From assembly GCA_039679645.1 (NCBI GenBank), contig JBDKUO010000052.1, forward strand, positions 1 through 37,347: DNA of 37,347 nucleotides. Reading direction: 5' to 3'. The DNA is from Armatimonadota bacterium (lineage in GTDB: Bacteria; Armatimonadota; UBA5829). The position numbers and the translations under genes were made by a program. Positions 1-7,688 of the stretch are shown here, in pieces. The stretch's first letter is position 1, and each line of letters begins with the position of its first letter. Under the pieces are notes generated by a model. That model was not told the DNA's origin. It worked only from the letters and a program-made list of their open reading frames with translations, and searched no databases.

Positions 1-2
1 GT

Positions 3-1397
3 TATGTTACCATCAAGCTGAGTTCGGCTGTCAGTGTGGTGAATGGACACAAGTTTACGGTATTAGTGAAAACTACAACGCCAGGGCGGACTTATCCGCT
101 GCCTTTGGAGTATCCTATCAGTCAATATAGCAGCAGGGCTACTTCGGAGCCCGATGAGAGTTTCGCAAGCTCGGATGGCAATAATTGGCTTGATCTCAAT
201 AATTATGATGCCAGCGCCTGCCTGAAAGCCTATACCGCTTCATCTGTGGCGACAGTTGCTGCCCCGATTTTTTCTCCCGACGCCGGAACCTATACAAAGG
301 AGCAGAAAGTCACGATATCTTGTGCAACATCGGGCGCGGAGATACATTACAGCGTGAACGGTGCAGCCCCGACCACCAGCGATCCCAAAATAGCATCCGG
401 TGCCGCGGTGACAGTGTCGAAATCACTGACTCTTAAGGCAAAGGCCTGGAAGACTGGGATGAATCCCAGTGCGGTGAAGTCGGCGGTCTATACAATCAGC
501 CATATTCCAACGAATATCAGTCTTGCTCCATCCAGCGGCTATTTGAGGGGCTACTGGAAATATACGTTTGTCAGCAAGCACTCAGACAGCGCGGGCGCAG
601 GAACGATCAAAAGTGTAAGCCTACTGATAAATTCGGCTACTGTGGGGTCAAATGCAATATATTGCATTTACATTGGAAACAAACTCTACCTTAGAAACGA
701 TGAAGGCACCAGAAGTCTTGGCGGGTATGAGGTCGGTTCTGACAATGTTATAGAGAATGGTCAGTGCAGGCTCTACTGCAAAAATACTACAGTATCCAGG
801 AGCGGAAACACGCTTACTGTCAATTGGGTGATTGAGATAAAGCCTTCAATGGCCAATAGGGTTTGCTACGGATGGCTTTTTGCGGCGGACAGCGATGGTT
901 TTTATAAGGGATGGGATAAATTCGGGGAGTTTACGTTTCGTCCGCTTACCGAGCCTTGGAATGTCTGTCTGATTCCTGTAAGCGCCACTTTCAATACGGG
1001 AGTTAAATATACGATCAGTAGTGTTTACTTCGATATCGCCTGTTGTTCATCAATCGACATAGCTGCTCTTCTGATTAACAATGTGCAGTCGGCTTCAAAC
1101 GCAGTGTATGTATTGTATAATGTGCAGACCGACAAGCTCTTTTTGAGAAATGATGCGGGGACTGGAAATCTCGGCGGTTATGCGCCGGGTTCGGACAATG
1201 TCATCGAAAACAAACAGTGCAAGCTATACTGCAAGTACACAACTGTGGTGAATAATATAAATGGGCTTGCGATCAGTTGGAGTATTGAGATGAAACCATC
1301 GATGGCAGGCAAGAGTTGTAAGTGCTGGCTTTATGTCAAAGATATCACAGGAGTCTACAACGGCTGGAGTTTTCTGGGAAGCCGCACTATTAAATAG
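3..1397 (+). CDS. C-terminal part of a secreted papain-family-like protein with lectin-like, chitobiase-C and two repeated C-terminal domains (5' partial)
   Basis: The reading frame is open from the first bases of the window, so the N-terminus, and any C1 protease core, lies outside. The first ~55 visible residues (VKTTTPG, PLEYPISQYSS, SSDGNNWLDL) resemble the lectin-like domain that follows the papain core in C1A peptidases. Next comes a chitobiase/hexosaminidase C-terminal-type domain (PIFSPDAGTYT, IHYSVNGAAPTTS, LKAKAWKTG). Two tandem copies of a ~140-residue domain follow, each with the pattern L-x-LRND-x-GT-x-x-LGGY-x-x-GSDNVIEN and ending in a W-rich segment. There is no transmembrane anchor or sorting signal at the C-terminus. 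Function is inferred as an extracellular protease or carbohydrate-binding surface protein; the protease part cannot be confirmed here. A strong terminator follows 30 bases after the stop. Confidence 0.7.
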   Translation, partial: YVTIKLSSAVSVVNGHKFTVLVKTTTPGRTYPLPLEYPISQYSSRATSEPDESFASSDGNNWLDLNNYDASACLKAYTASSVATVAAPIFSPDAGTYTKEQKVTISCATSGAEIHYSVNGAAPTTSDPKIASGAAVTVSKSLTLKAKAWKTGMNPSAVKSAVYTISHIPTNISLAPSSGYLRGYWKYTFVSKHSDSAGAGTIKSVSLLINSATVGSNAIYCIYIGNKLYLRNDEGTRSLGGYEVGSDNVIENGQCRLYCKNTTVSRSGNTLTVNWVIEIKPSMANRVCYGWLFAADSDGFYKGWDKFGEFTFRPLTEPWNVCLIPVSATFNTGVKYTISSVYFDIACCSSIDIAALLINNVQSASNAVYVLYNVQTDKLFLRNDAGTGNLGGYAPGSDNVIENKQCKLYCKYTTVVNNINGLAISWSIEMKPSMAGKSCKCWLYVKDITGVYNGWSFLGSRTIK

Positions 1398-1427
1398 CAT
1401 GAGATTCCCTAGTAAAGCATACAACGA

Positions 1428-1453
1428 CCCCGGGGTTCCCGGGGCTGTTTTTT
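1428..1453 (+). terminator. Rho-independent terminator after the first gene
   Basis: A perfect 7-bp stem (CCCCGGG / CCCGGGG) with a 3-base loop is followed by CTG and six T residues. It lies 30 bases past the stop of the upstream gene. It also shows that the next gene cannot start before it, although its frame stays open upstream. Confidence 0.9.
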
Positions 1454-1515
1454 GCGAAGGACTTCATGCTTGCTTTCATAAACCATGGTTTTGTGGGCAA
1501 TACAGGAGGCGGAAG

Positions 1516-2511
1516 GTGACCAGTCGCGAACGCATCAAAACAATTTTCACAGGCGGTGTGCCGGATCGGTGCGGATTCTGGATGGGAAATCCGCTTGGGG
1601 ATACATGGCAGAATTATTTTGAATATTTTGGCACCTCAAATCAAGAAGAAGTGCGCAGGCATCTGGATGATGATATTCGCTGGATATGTGCGGACTTTGC
1701 ATACAAGCACCCCGAGGGTAAGCCGCTCTTTGAAATGACCAGAGATGGAAAACCCATCTTTGCCGATTGCGAGGATGTCGTGGAGATTGAGGACTATCCC
1801 GATTGGCCGAACCTTGATTACCTGGACTTTACTCAGCCGCTTGACGATCTGCGCAGCGCAGGAGATGTCTGCCGCGCAAGTGGAATGTGGGCATCGTTTT
1901 TCCATATCCTTGCCGGTTACTTCGGGATGGAAAACTACTTCATAAAAATGTATCTGAATCCGGATGTTGTCGATGCGGTGACGCGAAAAGTGTGCGAATT
2001 TTTCCTTGAGTCAAACAGACGGTTTTTCGAGGTTGCGGGTGACGAGATGGACGTGTTTTTCTTTGGAAATGATTACGGCACTCAGCTCGATCTGCTCGTC
2101 AGCCCCGAACAGTGGGATCGTTTTATGCTCCCTTACACAAAAGCGCTGGTGGACCTTGGGCACAAATACGGTTACAAAGTGATGCATCACTCCTGTGGGG
2201 CAGTCCATAAAATCATTCCCAAATATATCGAGATGGGAGTCGATGCGCTGCATCCTCTGCAAGCCAGGGCATCCAACATGGATGCCGAGACTCTTGCCCG
2301 TGATTTCAAAGGCAAAATTGCATTTGTGGGCGGTATAGACACTCAGCATTTGCTGGTTCATGGCTCTCCTGAAGATGTCAAGGCAGAAGTGCGGCGAGTA
2401 AAGGCATTGCTGGGTCCGAACCTGGTTATCAGTCCGAGTCATGAGGCACTGCTGCCGAATGTTCCTGCACAAAACGTTGTTGCAATGGCCGAGGCGGCGA
2501 GGGAAATGTAA
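1516..2511 (+). CDS. Uroporphyrinogen decarboxylase (URO-D) superfamily protein, probably cobamide/methyltransferase-like rather than HemE
   Basis: This 331-residue protein has the URO-D TIM-barrel pattern: an N-terminal RERI segment, a central FFFGNDYGTQ segment, MHHSCG (His-Ser-Cys, like the zinc-binding HxC of MtaA/MtbA-type corrinoid methyltransferases), VDALHPLQ and a C-terminal GGIDTQHLL-SP block. It lacks the N-terminal RQAGR-type signature of true HemE. Members of this group are numerous in Armatimonadota and Planctomycetes and mostly uncharacterised, so substrate and reaction are unknown. I chose GTG at 1516 because AGGAGG lies 6 bases upstream. The frame is open back to 1333, but that extension would read through the terminator and the end of the previous gene. 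A 12-base perfect palindrome at 1480-1491 (AAACCATGGTTT) lies just upstream and could be an operator. Confidence 0.8.
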   Translation: MTSRERIKTIFTGGVPDRCGFWMGNPLGDTWQNYFEYFGTSNQEEVRRHLDDDIRWICADFAYKHPEGKPLFEMTRDGKPIFADCEDVVEIEDYPDWPNLDYLDFTQPLDDLRSAGDVCRASGMWASFFHILAGYFGMENYFIKMYLNPDVVDAVTRKVCEFFLESNRRFFEVAGDEMDVFFFGNDYGTQLDLLVSPEQWDRFMLPYTKALVDLGHKYGYKVMHHSCGAVHKIIPKYIEMGVDALHPLQARASNMDAETLARDFKGKIAFVGGIDTQHLLVHGSPEDVKAEVRRVKALLGPNLVISPSHEALLPNVPAQNVVAMAEAAREM

Positions 2512-2547
2512 GAGGATTTCACGCCCATAATTGGGAAGTTTATACAC

Positions 2548-3903
2548 ATGCCCAATCTTTTACCGGAAACACCTGAAGAGCTGTCTCATCAGCCTCTTGC
2601 AGCGCGCATGCGCCCGAGGACTATGGACGAGTTCGTCGGCCAGGAGCAGATTCTGGCACCAGGCACTCTCCTTCGCACGGCTATCGAAAAAGATGAGCTT
2701 CCTTCCATGATCTTCTGGGGACCTGCAGGCTGCGGCAAGAGCACACTGGCGGCGGTGATAGCTCACCACAGCCGGGCGCGGTTTGAAAATTTCAGCGCCG
2801 TCACATCGGGCATACCCGAGATGCGTAAAGTGATCGCCCGGTCAAAAGAGCAGCGCAAGCTCGACGGGCGCAAGACTATTCTCTTTGTCGATGAGATACA
2901 TCGATTTAATAAAGCCCAGCAGGACGCGCTTTTACCTCATGTTGAGGACGGAACTGTTGTCCTGATCGGCGCGACCACCGAGAACCCGTATTTTGAAGTG
3001 AACACTCCTCTGCTTTCGCGTGCGCGCATCTTCAGGTTCGATCCTCTTTCTGATGAGAATGTCAGGGCGCTTATTGATCGAGCCCTGCATGACAGTGAGC
3101 GCGGGCTTGGCAGCGAAAATATCGTGGTCAATGAAGACGCCATGGCCCATATTATAGACATCGCCGAAGGTGACGCCCGCAATGCCCTGAACGCTCTCGA
3201 ATCGGCAGTCGCTTCTACCGAGCCCGATCCCAAAACAGGCGTAAAGACAGTCACACTAAAAATTGCTGAAGAAGCTGTTCAAAAAAGGGTGTTGAAATAC
3301 GACAGGAATGGGGATAACCACTACGATACCGTTTCGGCATATATCAAATCGATGCGCGGCTCCGATCCCGATGCGGCCATATACTGGCTGGCGCGAATGC
3401 TGGCCGCTGGGGAGGACCCCAAGTTCGTGGCGAGGCGATTGGTCATTGCCGCCGCGGAGGATATAGGTAACGCGGACCCGATGGCGCTGGTAGTGGCGAA
3501 TGCGACTGCTCAGGCTGTGCAGTTCGTAGGCATGCCGGAGGCTCAGATTCCTCTGGCTCAGGCGACAGTATATCTGGCCTGCGCGCCCAAGAGCAACGCA
3601 AGCTACATGGCGATAGATCGGGCGAATAGAGATGTAATGGAGAGGAAGGGACCCCCAGTGCCTGTGCATCTAAGGGATTCACACTACCCCGGAGCAAAGG
3701 CTATAGGGCATGGTAAGGGATACAAATATCCTCACGACTACCCCGGCCATTACGTCAATCAGGAATATCTGCCGCCCGGCGCGCAAAGTGGGCCGTATTA
3801 CGAGCCGACCGAACATGGTCATGAGGCAAAGTTCAAACAGCGCCTAGACAGACTGCGCAAGAGCGGCTCTGAATCCGATAGCAAGGCGGACGACGAATCA
3901 TGA
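2548..3903 (+). CDS. rarA: Replication-associated recombination protein A (RarA/MgsA) AAA+ ATPase
   Basis: Clamp-loader-like AAA+ ATPase that acts at stalled replication forks in the cytoplasm. Of 451 residues, the AAA+ core comes first: Walker A GPAGCGKS at 58-65, Walker B ILFVDEIHRF at 111-120 and the sensor-1 stretch GATTENPYFE at 141-150, all family-typical. The C-terminal half carries the RarA-specific tetramerisation part (AEDIGNADP, YLACAPKSNASY, PVPVHLRD, YKYPHDYPGHYV, YLP). Length matches E. coli RarA. It starts 36 bases after the URO-D-family gene; the only upstream Shine-Dalgarno candidate (GGGAAG) is weak. The last ~25 residues (KAKFKQRLDRL onward) are charged and probably disordered. 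Confidence 0.97.
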   Translation: MPNLLPETPEELSHQPLAARMRPRTMDEFVGQEQILAPGTLLRTAIEKDELPSMIFWGPAGCGKSTLAAVIAHHSRARFENFSAVTSGIPEMRKVIARSKEQRKLDGRKTILFVDEIHRFNKAQQDALLPHVEDGTVVLIGATTENPYFEVNTPLLSRARIFRFDPLSDENVRALIDRALHDSERGLGSENIVVNEDAMAHIIDIAEGDARNALNALESAVASTEPDPKTGVKTVTLKIAEEAVQKRVLKYDRNGDNHYDTVSAYIKSMRGSDPDAAIYWLARMLAAGEDPKFVARRLVIAAAEDIGNADPMALVVANATAQAVQFVGMPEAQIPLAQATVYLACAPKSNASYMAIDRANRDVMERKGPPVPVHLRDSHYPGAKAIGHGKGYKYPHDYPGHYVNQEYLPPGAQSGPYYEPTEHGHEAKFKQRLDRLRKSGSESDSKADDES

Positions 3904-3930
3904 AGCCTTGGAGATACAGTGCAACCTGCT

Positions 3931-3970
3931 TCCTCTCCCCATCGGCGGGAGAGGGTTGGTGTGAGTGGGG
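3931..3970. repeat. CCCTCTCC-type palindromic intergenic repeat, copy A (diverged)
   Basis: CCTCTCCCC, then GGGAGAGGGTTGGTGTGAG, forms the same hairpin-plus-tail as two better conserved copies at 30245-30280 and 32232-32267, all in the same orientation. It fills most of the 79 bases between rarA and mnmA. Its 3' edge supplies the GGGGAG that sits in front of the likely mnmA start. Confidence 0.75.
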
Positions 3971-3982
3971 AGTCCCGGCCAA

Positions 3983-5098
3983 GTGAGCAGTAATGAGAAA
4001 AAGAGAGTCGTCGTAGCAATGAGCGGCGGTATCGACAGTTCTATAGCCGCCGCGATGCTCCTTGACAATGGCTATGAAGTGATCGGGGTCACGATGCGGA
4101 TGTGGTCATCCGAGGATGAGGCTCTCGAAAAAATTGCGCGGCAGGCGGAGCAGGATGCGGGCCGCGTAGCGTCGTATCTGGGTATATCGCATCACGTGCT
4201 CGATGTTCGGGATGAGTTTGCCAAATGCGTGGTGAGCAACTTTATTGACGAATACCGCCATGGCCGGACGCCGAATCCCTGCGTTGTGTGCAATCCCAAG
4301 ATCAAGTTCGGCGAGCTGCTTAAGTATACTCAGGACGAACTCGACGCGGACTATATAGCGACAGGTCACTACGCTCGGATAATCTGGGACGAGCCGACGT
4401 CGAAGTGGAAGCTGCTGAAAGGCGTGGATAAGACAAAAGACCAGGCATACGTATTGTACAGGCTCAGTCAAAGCCAGTTGGGTAAGATACTCATGCCCCT
4501 GGGGTATCATACAAAAAGTGAAGTGCGCGCCATGTCAGATAAGTTGGGTCTGCACTTGACTGAGAGACCCGAGAGCCAGGACATATGCTTTATACCCGGC
4601 GGCGGGTATCAGGACTTTTTGAAAAAGTCTGTGCCTGAGTTGATGCGTCCCGGACCCATAGTCGATACTTCGGGCAAGGTGTTGGGTGAGCACGAGGGAA
4701 TAGCGTTTTATACAGTCGGCCAGCGCCGGGGGCTGCGTGTGGCATCAGGCCGCAGGCTATATGTAATTGCGATTGATGCGCGGTCAAATAAGATAATTCT
4801 TGGTGAGCCCGGTGAGTTTGGGCAAAAGGCCGTGCTTATAAAATATGTCAATATGATATCCGGTGAGAAACTTTCGAAATCCGTTGCCGTTTCGGCGAAG
4901 ATAAGGTATAATGCGCAGGATTCGCCTGCGGTCCTGAGGCCCTTGTCTGAGGACAGCGCCGTGCTTGATTTCGAGCAGACCCAGCGTGCGGTCACTGCCG
5001 GCCAATCGGCTGTATTTTATGATGGCGATGAGGTCCTGGGCGGCGGGATAATAGCCGACCGGGTGGAATCGGCCTTGGAAAGTGACGTGTTGAGATGA
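3983..5098 (+). CDS. mnmA: tRNA-specific 2-thiouridylase MnmA
   Basis: ATP-dependent enzyme that puts sulfur on U34 of tRNA Lys, Glu and Gln. The PP-loop SGGIDSS is at residues 14-20. NPCVVCN (99-104) carries the first catalytic cysteine (C103) and ESQDICF carries the second (C202); TGHYAR, KDQAYVLYRL and the C-terminal FYTVGQRRGL block are also family-typical. In this protein the residue equivalent to the Asp of the E. coli NPDxxCN motif is Cys, a variant common in several phyla. The start is uncertain: GTG 3983 has GGGGAG ten bases upstream; GTG 3965 in the same frame lies inside an intergenic repeat. The stop overlaps the next gene by ATGA, showing translational coupling. Confidence 0.95.
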   Translation: MSSNEKKRVVVAMSGGIDSSIAAAMLLDNGYEVIGVTMRMWSSEDEALEKIARQAEQDAGRVASYLGISHHVLDVRDEFAKCVVSNFIDEYRHGRTPNPCVVCNPKIKFGELLKYTQDELDADYIATGHYARIIWDEPTSKWKLLKGVDKTKDQAYVLYRLSQSQLGKILMPLGYHTKSEVRAMSDKLGLHLTERPESQDICFIPGGGYQDFLKKSVPELMRPGPIVDTSGKVLGEHEGIAFYTVGQRRGLRVASGRRLYVIAIDARSNKIILGEPGEFGQKAVLIKYVNMISGEKLSKSVAVSAKIRYNAQDSPAVLRPLSEDSAVLDFEQTQRAVTAGQSAVFYDGDEVLGGGIIADRVESALESDVLR

Positions 5099-5499
5099 TT
5101 GGGCTTTTGGTCACGGTCACAGTGCTGCTGAGCGTGATCCTGATATTATTGGTTGTGGGACTGGCTGTGTATTTCAGGCGGCTGGCGGGTGCGACGCGTG
5201 AGCTTGAGGCTACGCTGAAAGTTTTCAGAGAAGAGATTACTGAGCTGGCTGAAGAAGCCGGACGGGTTTTGAGACATACGAATGAGTTGGTGATCGCGGC
5301 ACGTATGCAGGTGGACCACGTGGGGCGCGCCGCTCAATCGGTTGAAGACCTTGTTGAGGGAAAGACGATAGTGGGTGCGGCTGAAAGGGCTGTTTCAAGT
5401 TCCAGGACTACTCTGATTTCGGTTATGCAGGGCATAAAGGAAGGTATTAAAACCTTAAGAAGCGCTAAACAATCAAAGGAGGAATCCAACGATGAGTGA
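5095..5499 (+). CDS. DUF948-family membrane protein
   Basis: A 134-residue protein with one N-terminal transmembrane segment (about residues 3-27, nearly all L/V/I) followed by a long amphipathic, probably coiled-coil region rich in E, R and A. This is the shape of the DUF948 family, whose members often lie next to a YtxH-domain gene, as here. Function is unknown; a structural or envelope-stress role is only inferred. It overlaps mnmA by ATGA and overlaps the next gene by 8 bases, so the three genes are probably cotranscribed. Confidence 0.8.
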   Translation: MIGLLVTVTVLLSVILILLVVGLAVYFRRLAGATRELEATLKVFREEITELAEEAGRVLRHTNELVIAARMQVDHVGRAAQSVEDLVEGKTIVGAAERAVSSSRTTLISVMQGIKEGIKTLRSAKQSKEESNDE

Positions 5500-5827
5500 A
5501 AATCGAGAAGAAAAGGGCGTATTCATAAATTTCCTGGCAGGCATGGGTTTGGGCGCACTGATCGGTGCGGTGACTGCGCTGCTTGTAGCGCCGAAATCCG
5601 GCAATGAGACAAGGGAAGATATAAAGAATGCCGCGGACGATATTCGTGACAAGGCGACCAAGGTAGTCCATGATCTTTCAGAGTCCAGCGAGGAGTTGGT
5701 CAAAAAGAGCAGAGAGCTTCTTGAATCGACTCGTGACAAGGTCGTCAGCGCGGTTGACGCGGGTAAGCAGGCCATAATATCGAAGAAAGAAGAGACATCG
5801 GAGGAGTCGGAGAATCCTGAGTTTTAG
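5492..5827 (+). CDS. YtxH-domain (general stress protein family) small membrane protein
   Basis: The 111-residue product has the YtxH signature: a Gly-rich hydrophobic segment (FLAGMGLGALIGAVTALLVAP, about residues 11-31) followed by KSGNETRED and a charged helical tail. Family members in Firmicutes are SigB-controlled stress proteins of unknown biochemistry, which fits the rsb-sigma genes just downstream. A strong ribosome-binding site (AAAGGAGG) precedes the ATG. The gene overlaps the DUF948 gene by 8 bases. Confidence 0.82.
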   Translation: MSENREEKGVFINFLAGMGLGALIGAVTALLVAPKSGNETREDIKNAADDIRDKATKVVHDLSESSEELVKKSRELLESTRDKVVSAVDAGKQAIISKKEETSEESENPEF

Positions 5828-5909
5828 CCGTTATTGGATGGATGTGTGTGTATGCCGCAGATGAGGACGGCAGTCGAAAGGGACGCCGAATAAGATGAGG
5901 TGACACAGA

Positions 5910-6266
5910 GTGAACTTCAAAATAGATGTCAGGACATTGGAGAAGGAGCTTCCCTTAATCGAACTCGAGGGTGAGGTGGACGTATACACTGCGCCACAGC
6001 TCAAGCAGCAGATCATAAATATTCTCGAGGACGGCACTAAGGAGTTGATGGTGAATCTCACCAAGGTTGATTATCTGGACAGCACGGCTCTCGGCGTTCT
6101 GATCGGTGGATTGAAACGAATGCGAGAGGTAGACGGCAATATGGTGTTGATCTGCCCGAGTCCTCGGATTCGCCGGGTGTTTGAGATCACCGGGCTGGAT
6201 AAGATTTTCGATATCTACAATTCCGAGGAAGACGCGCGAGAGGTTATGGGAAAGGAGATAGTGTAA
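5910..6266 (+). CDS. STAS-domain anti-anti-sigma factor (RsbV/SpoIIAA type)
   Basis: The 118-residue single STAS domain would release a sigma factor by binding its anti-sigma kinase. The phosphorylation-site motif YLDSTALGVLIGGLKRM is intact, with Ser58 at the expected position. VEGEVDVYTAPQLK-like N-terminal and LICPSPRIRRVFEITGLDKIF C-terminal segments are typical. The start is GTG 5910 behind GAGGTG. It is followed 2 bases after its stop by the kinase gene and then the sigma gene, the classical rsbV-rsbW-sigB order. No phosphatase (RsbU/RsbP) is in the window. Confidence 0.93.
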   Translation: MNFKIDVRTLEKELPLIELEGEVDVYTAPQLKQQIINILEDGTKELMVNLTKVDYLDSTALGVLIGGLKRMREVDGNMVLICPSPRIRRVFEITGLDKIFDIYNSEEDAREVMGKEIV

Positions 6267-6268
6267 AC

Positions 6269-6691
6269 GTGCCGAACGACGAATGTCCCGCTTGCGTGGA
6301 GCTGAGAATACCGTGCAAGCCGGAGTATGTTGGTGTAGCAAGGCTGGCGATTCTCGGTGTGGCCAGCCGCATGAAGTTTTCATATGATGAAGTCGAGGAT
6401 GTCAGGCTTGCGGTAGGCGAGGCGTGCACGACATCGGTCGAGTGGGCTGAGCGCAACTCGAAGCTCGATTCGAGCATTATATTGCGCAGTGAGATCGCTC
6501 CCGATAAGCTGACAGTAGACATATTCGACGAGGCCGGTGTCAGGAGTGACGGCGAGGCATCCGGCAGCGTCGATCAGGAACCTGAGAACCTTGGAGCGCT
6601 GCTCATAACCTTACTTGTAGATGAGGTTAATGTTGAACCGAATAATAACGGCACGCGTGTTCGGATGGTCAAATATGCTGGACAACGATAG
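6269..6691 (+). CDS. RsbW-like anti-sigma factor (GHKL ATPase fold) with degenerate ATP-binding motifs
   Basis: By position and sequence this is the anti-sigma serine kinase of the operon: VRLAVGEAC (46-53) aligns with the RsbW N-box, and the end (LVDEVNVEP, VRMVKY) aligns with RsbW termini. Key residues are altered. The N-box Asn (EAxTN in RsbW) is Thr55, the following His is Trp, the G1 box is DEAGV instead of DxGxxF, and the G2 GGLGLFLI is ENLGALLI. Kinase activity is therefore doubtful, while binding to the sigma factor and RsbV may persist. The N-terminus carries C6, C9 and C16 (CPAC plus one), possibly redox or metal responsive; that is speculation. GTG start behind AAGGAG. It overlaps the sigma gene by 17 bases. 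Confidence 0.85.
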   Translation: MPNDECPACVELRIPCKPEYVGVARLAILGVASRMKFSYDEVEDVRLAVGEACTTSVEWAERNSKLDSSIILRSEIAPDKLTVDIFDEAGVRSDGEASGSVDQEPENLGALLITLLVDEVNVEPNNNGTRVRMVKYAGQR

Positions 6692-7466
6692 CGGGGCGGC
6701 GAGAAAAAAAAGCTCTGTCGCTGAGTGGACCGAGGAAGAGGCCGAGGGTCTTTTCCGCGACTATGTCAGCCGACGTGATCGGAAGACTCGCGACAAGCTG
6801 GTTATCATGCACCAGAACCTGGTCCGGTTCCTGGCAGGCAAGTTTGCAAACAGGGGTGAACCGCTTGAAGATTTGGTTCAGGTCGGTGTGATCGGGCTGA
6901 TAAATGCCATAGACAGGTTCGATCCCGACAGGGGGACAAAGTTTTCGACCTATGCCACTCCCACGATAGTCGGCGAGATCCGGCGGCACTTTCGTGACAA
7001 GGCTTGGAGCCTTAAGGTTCCAAGACGGCTTCAGGAGCTTAATCTTGCCGCCAATAAGGCAGCCGAGGACTTGAGCCAGCGTTTGGGACATCCTCCGACT
7101 ATTCAAGAGATTGCCGGTCAGGTGGGCGCAAGTGAGGAAGAGACACTGGAGGCAATCGAACTTGGAAATGCTTACGATACCGTTTCTCTGGACAGCAAGC
7201 TGCCCTATGAGGGCGAATCTGCGCCGCTGACTCTCGCCGAGTTTGTCGGCGACCTCGATGCTTCGCTTCAGAGTATAGAGACTTACGGCGATCTGAAGCA
7301 GGCCGTGGACTGCCTGGAGCCTCGTGAAAAAGCGATCATCTACTATCGTTTTTTTAAGGACATGTCTCAGACGGAGGTTGCGAAGAGGCTCAACATATCT
7401 CAGATGCACGTTTCGCGCCTGCAGCAGAAGGCCTTAAAGCGACTTAAAGAACTCCTCAGCCAATAA
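6675..7466 (+). CDS. SigB/SigF/SigG-family RNA polymerase sigma factor
   Basis: Sigma-70 group 3 factor of 263 residues. Region 2 is clear (EDLVQVGVIGLINAIDRFDP, KFSTYATPTIVGEIRRHFRD, VPRRLQEL), region 3 follows, and region 4 ends with the helix-turn-helix ISQMHVSRLQQKALKRLKELL. The YATPTIVGEI(K/R)RHFRD stretch is characteristic of SigB/SigF rather than housekeeping sigma. I placed the start at ATG 6675, inside the end of the anti-sigma gene; an in-frame ATG at 6621 would add 18 residues unlike the family. No clear Shine-Dalgarno is visible, so translation is probably coupled to the kinase gene. Target promoters cannot be identified here. Confidence 0.95.
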   Translation: MLDNDSGAARKKSSVAEWTEEEAEGLFRDYVSRRDRKTRDKLVIMHQNLVRFLAGKFANRGEPLEDLVQVGVIGLINAIDRFDPDRGTKFSTYATPTIVGEIRRHFRDKAWSLKVPRRLQELNLAANKAAEDLSQRLGHPPTIQEIAGQVGASEEETLEAIELGNAYDTVSLDSKLPYEGESAPLTLAEFVGDLDASLQSIETYGDLKQAVDCLEPREKAIIYYRFFKDMSQTEVAKRLNISQMHVSRLQQKALKRLKELLSQ

Positions 7467-7488
7467 TGATGCTGGCGCTAACCTGTAG

Positions 7489-7550
7489 GGGTGAAGCATT
7501 TGCCAAGTGCTTTAGTAAGCTTTGCAAGTTTCGTCGTAAATGCTTCACCC
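7489..7550. repeat. Intergenic inverted repeat, GGGTGAAGCATTT arms
   Basis: Perfect 13-base arms (7489-7501 and 7538-7550) enclose 36 bases, just after the sigma-factor stop. The arms resemble a widespread bacterial family of palindromic repeats of the form GGGCGAAGCATTTGCC. No open reading frame is inside. It could act as a bidirectional terminator or be a non-autonomous mobile repeat. The rest of 7551-7658 is AT-rich with nothing I recognise. Confidence 0.7.
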
Positions 7551-7658
7551 ATGATTAATGCTCTCGGGTTTCCTCAATCGCAACAACCTCAATAGATTAC
7601 CTATTGCAGAATCTTTGTATTGGAACTAAAATTAAATAAGTAAGGTCATACATTCAGG

Positions 7659-7688
7659 GGTCGCAATGCCTGTCGTGGCTTTGCGACC
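7659..7688. other. Hairpin (8-bp perfect stem) upstream of pilT, possible weak terminator
   Basis: GGTCGCAA and TTGCGACC flank a 14-base loop. The tail is TTGTGTTGTG, not a clean T-run, so termination would be weak. The right arm also provides the TTGCGA used as the -35 element of the predicted promoter. Confidence 0.5.

Noticed and set aside
1333-1515. N-terminal extension of the URO-D-family protein back to 1333
   Set aside because: It crosses a strong terminator and the end of the previous gene; AGGAGG ahead of GTG 1516 decides the start.
1516-2511. Calling the URO-D-family gene hemE
   Set aside because: It lacks HemE N-terminal signature residues and carries an HxC motif like corrinoid methyltransferases; no other haem genes are near.
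6621-6674. Extended N-terminus of the sigma factor
   Set aside because: It lies within the kinase gene in another frame and does not resemble family N-termini.
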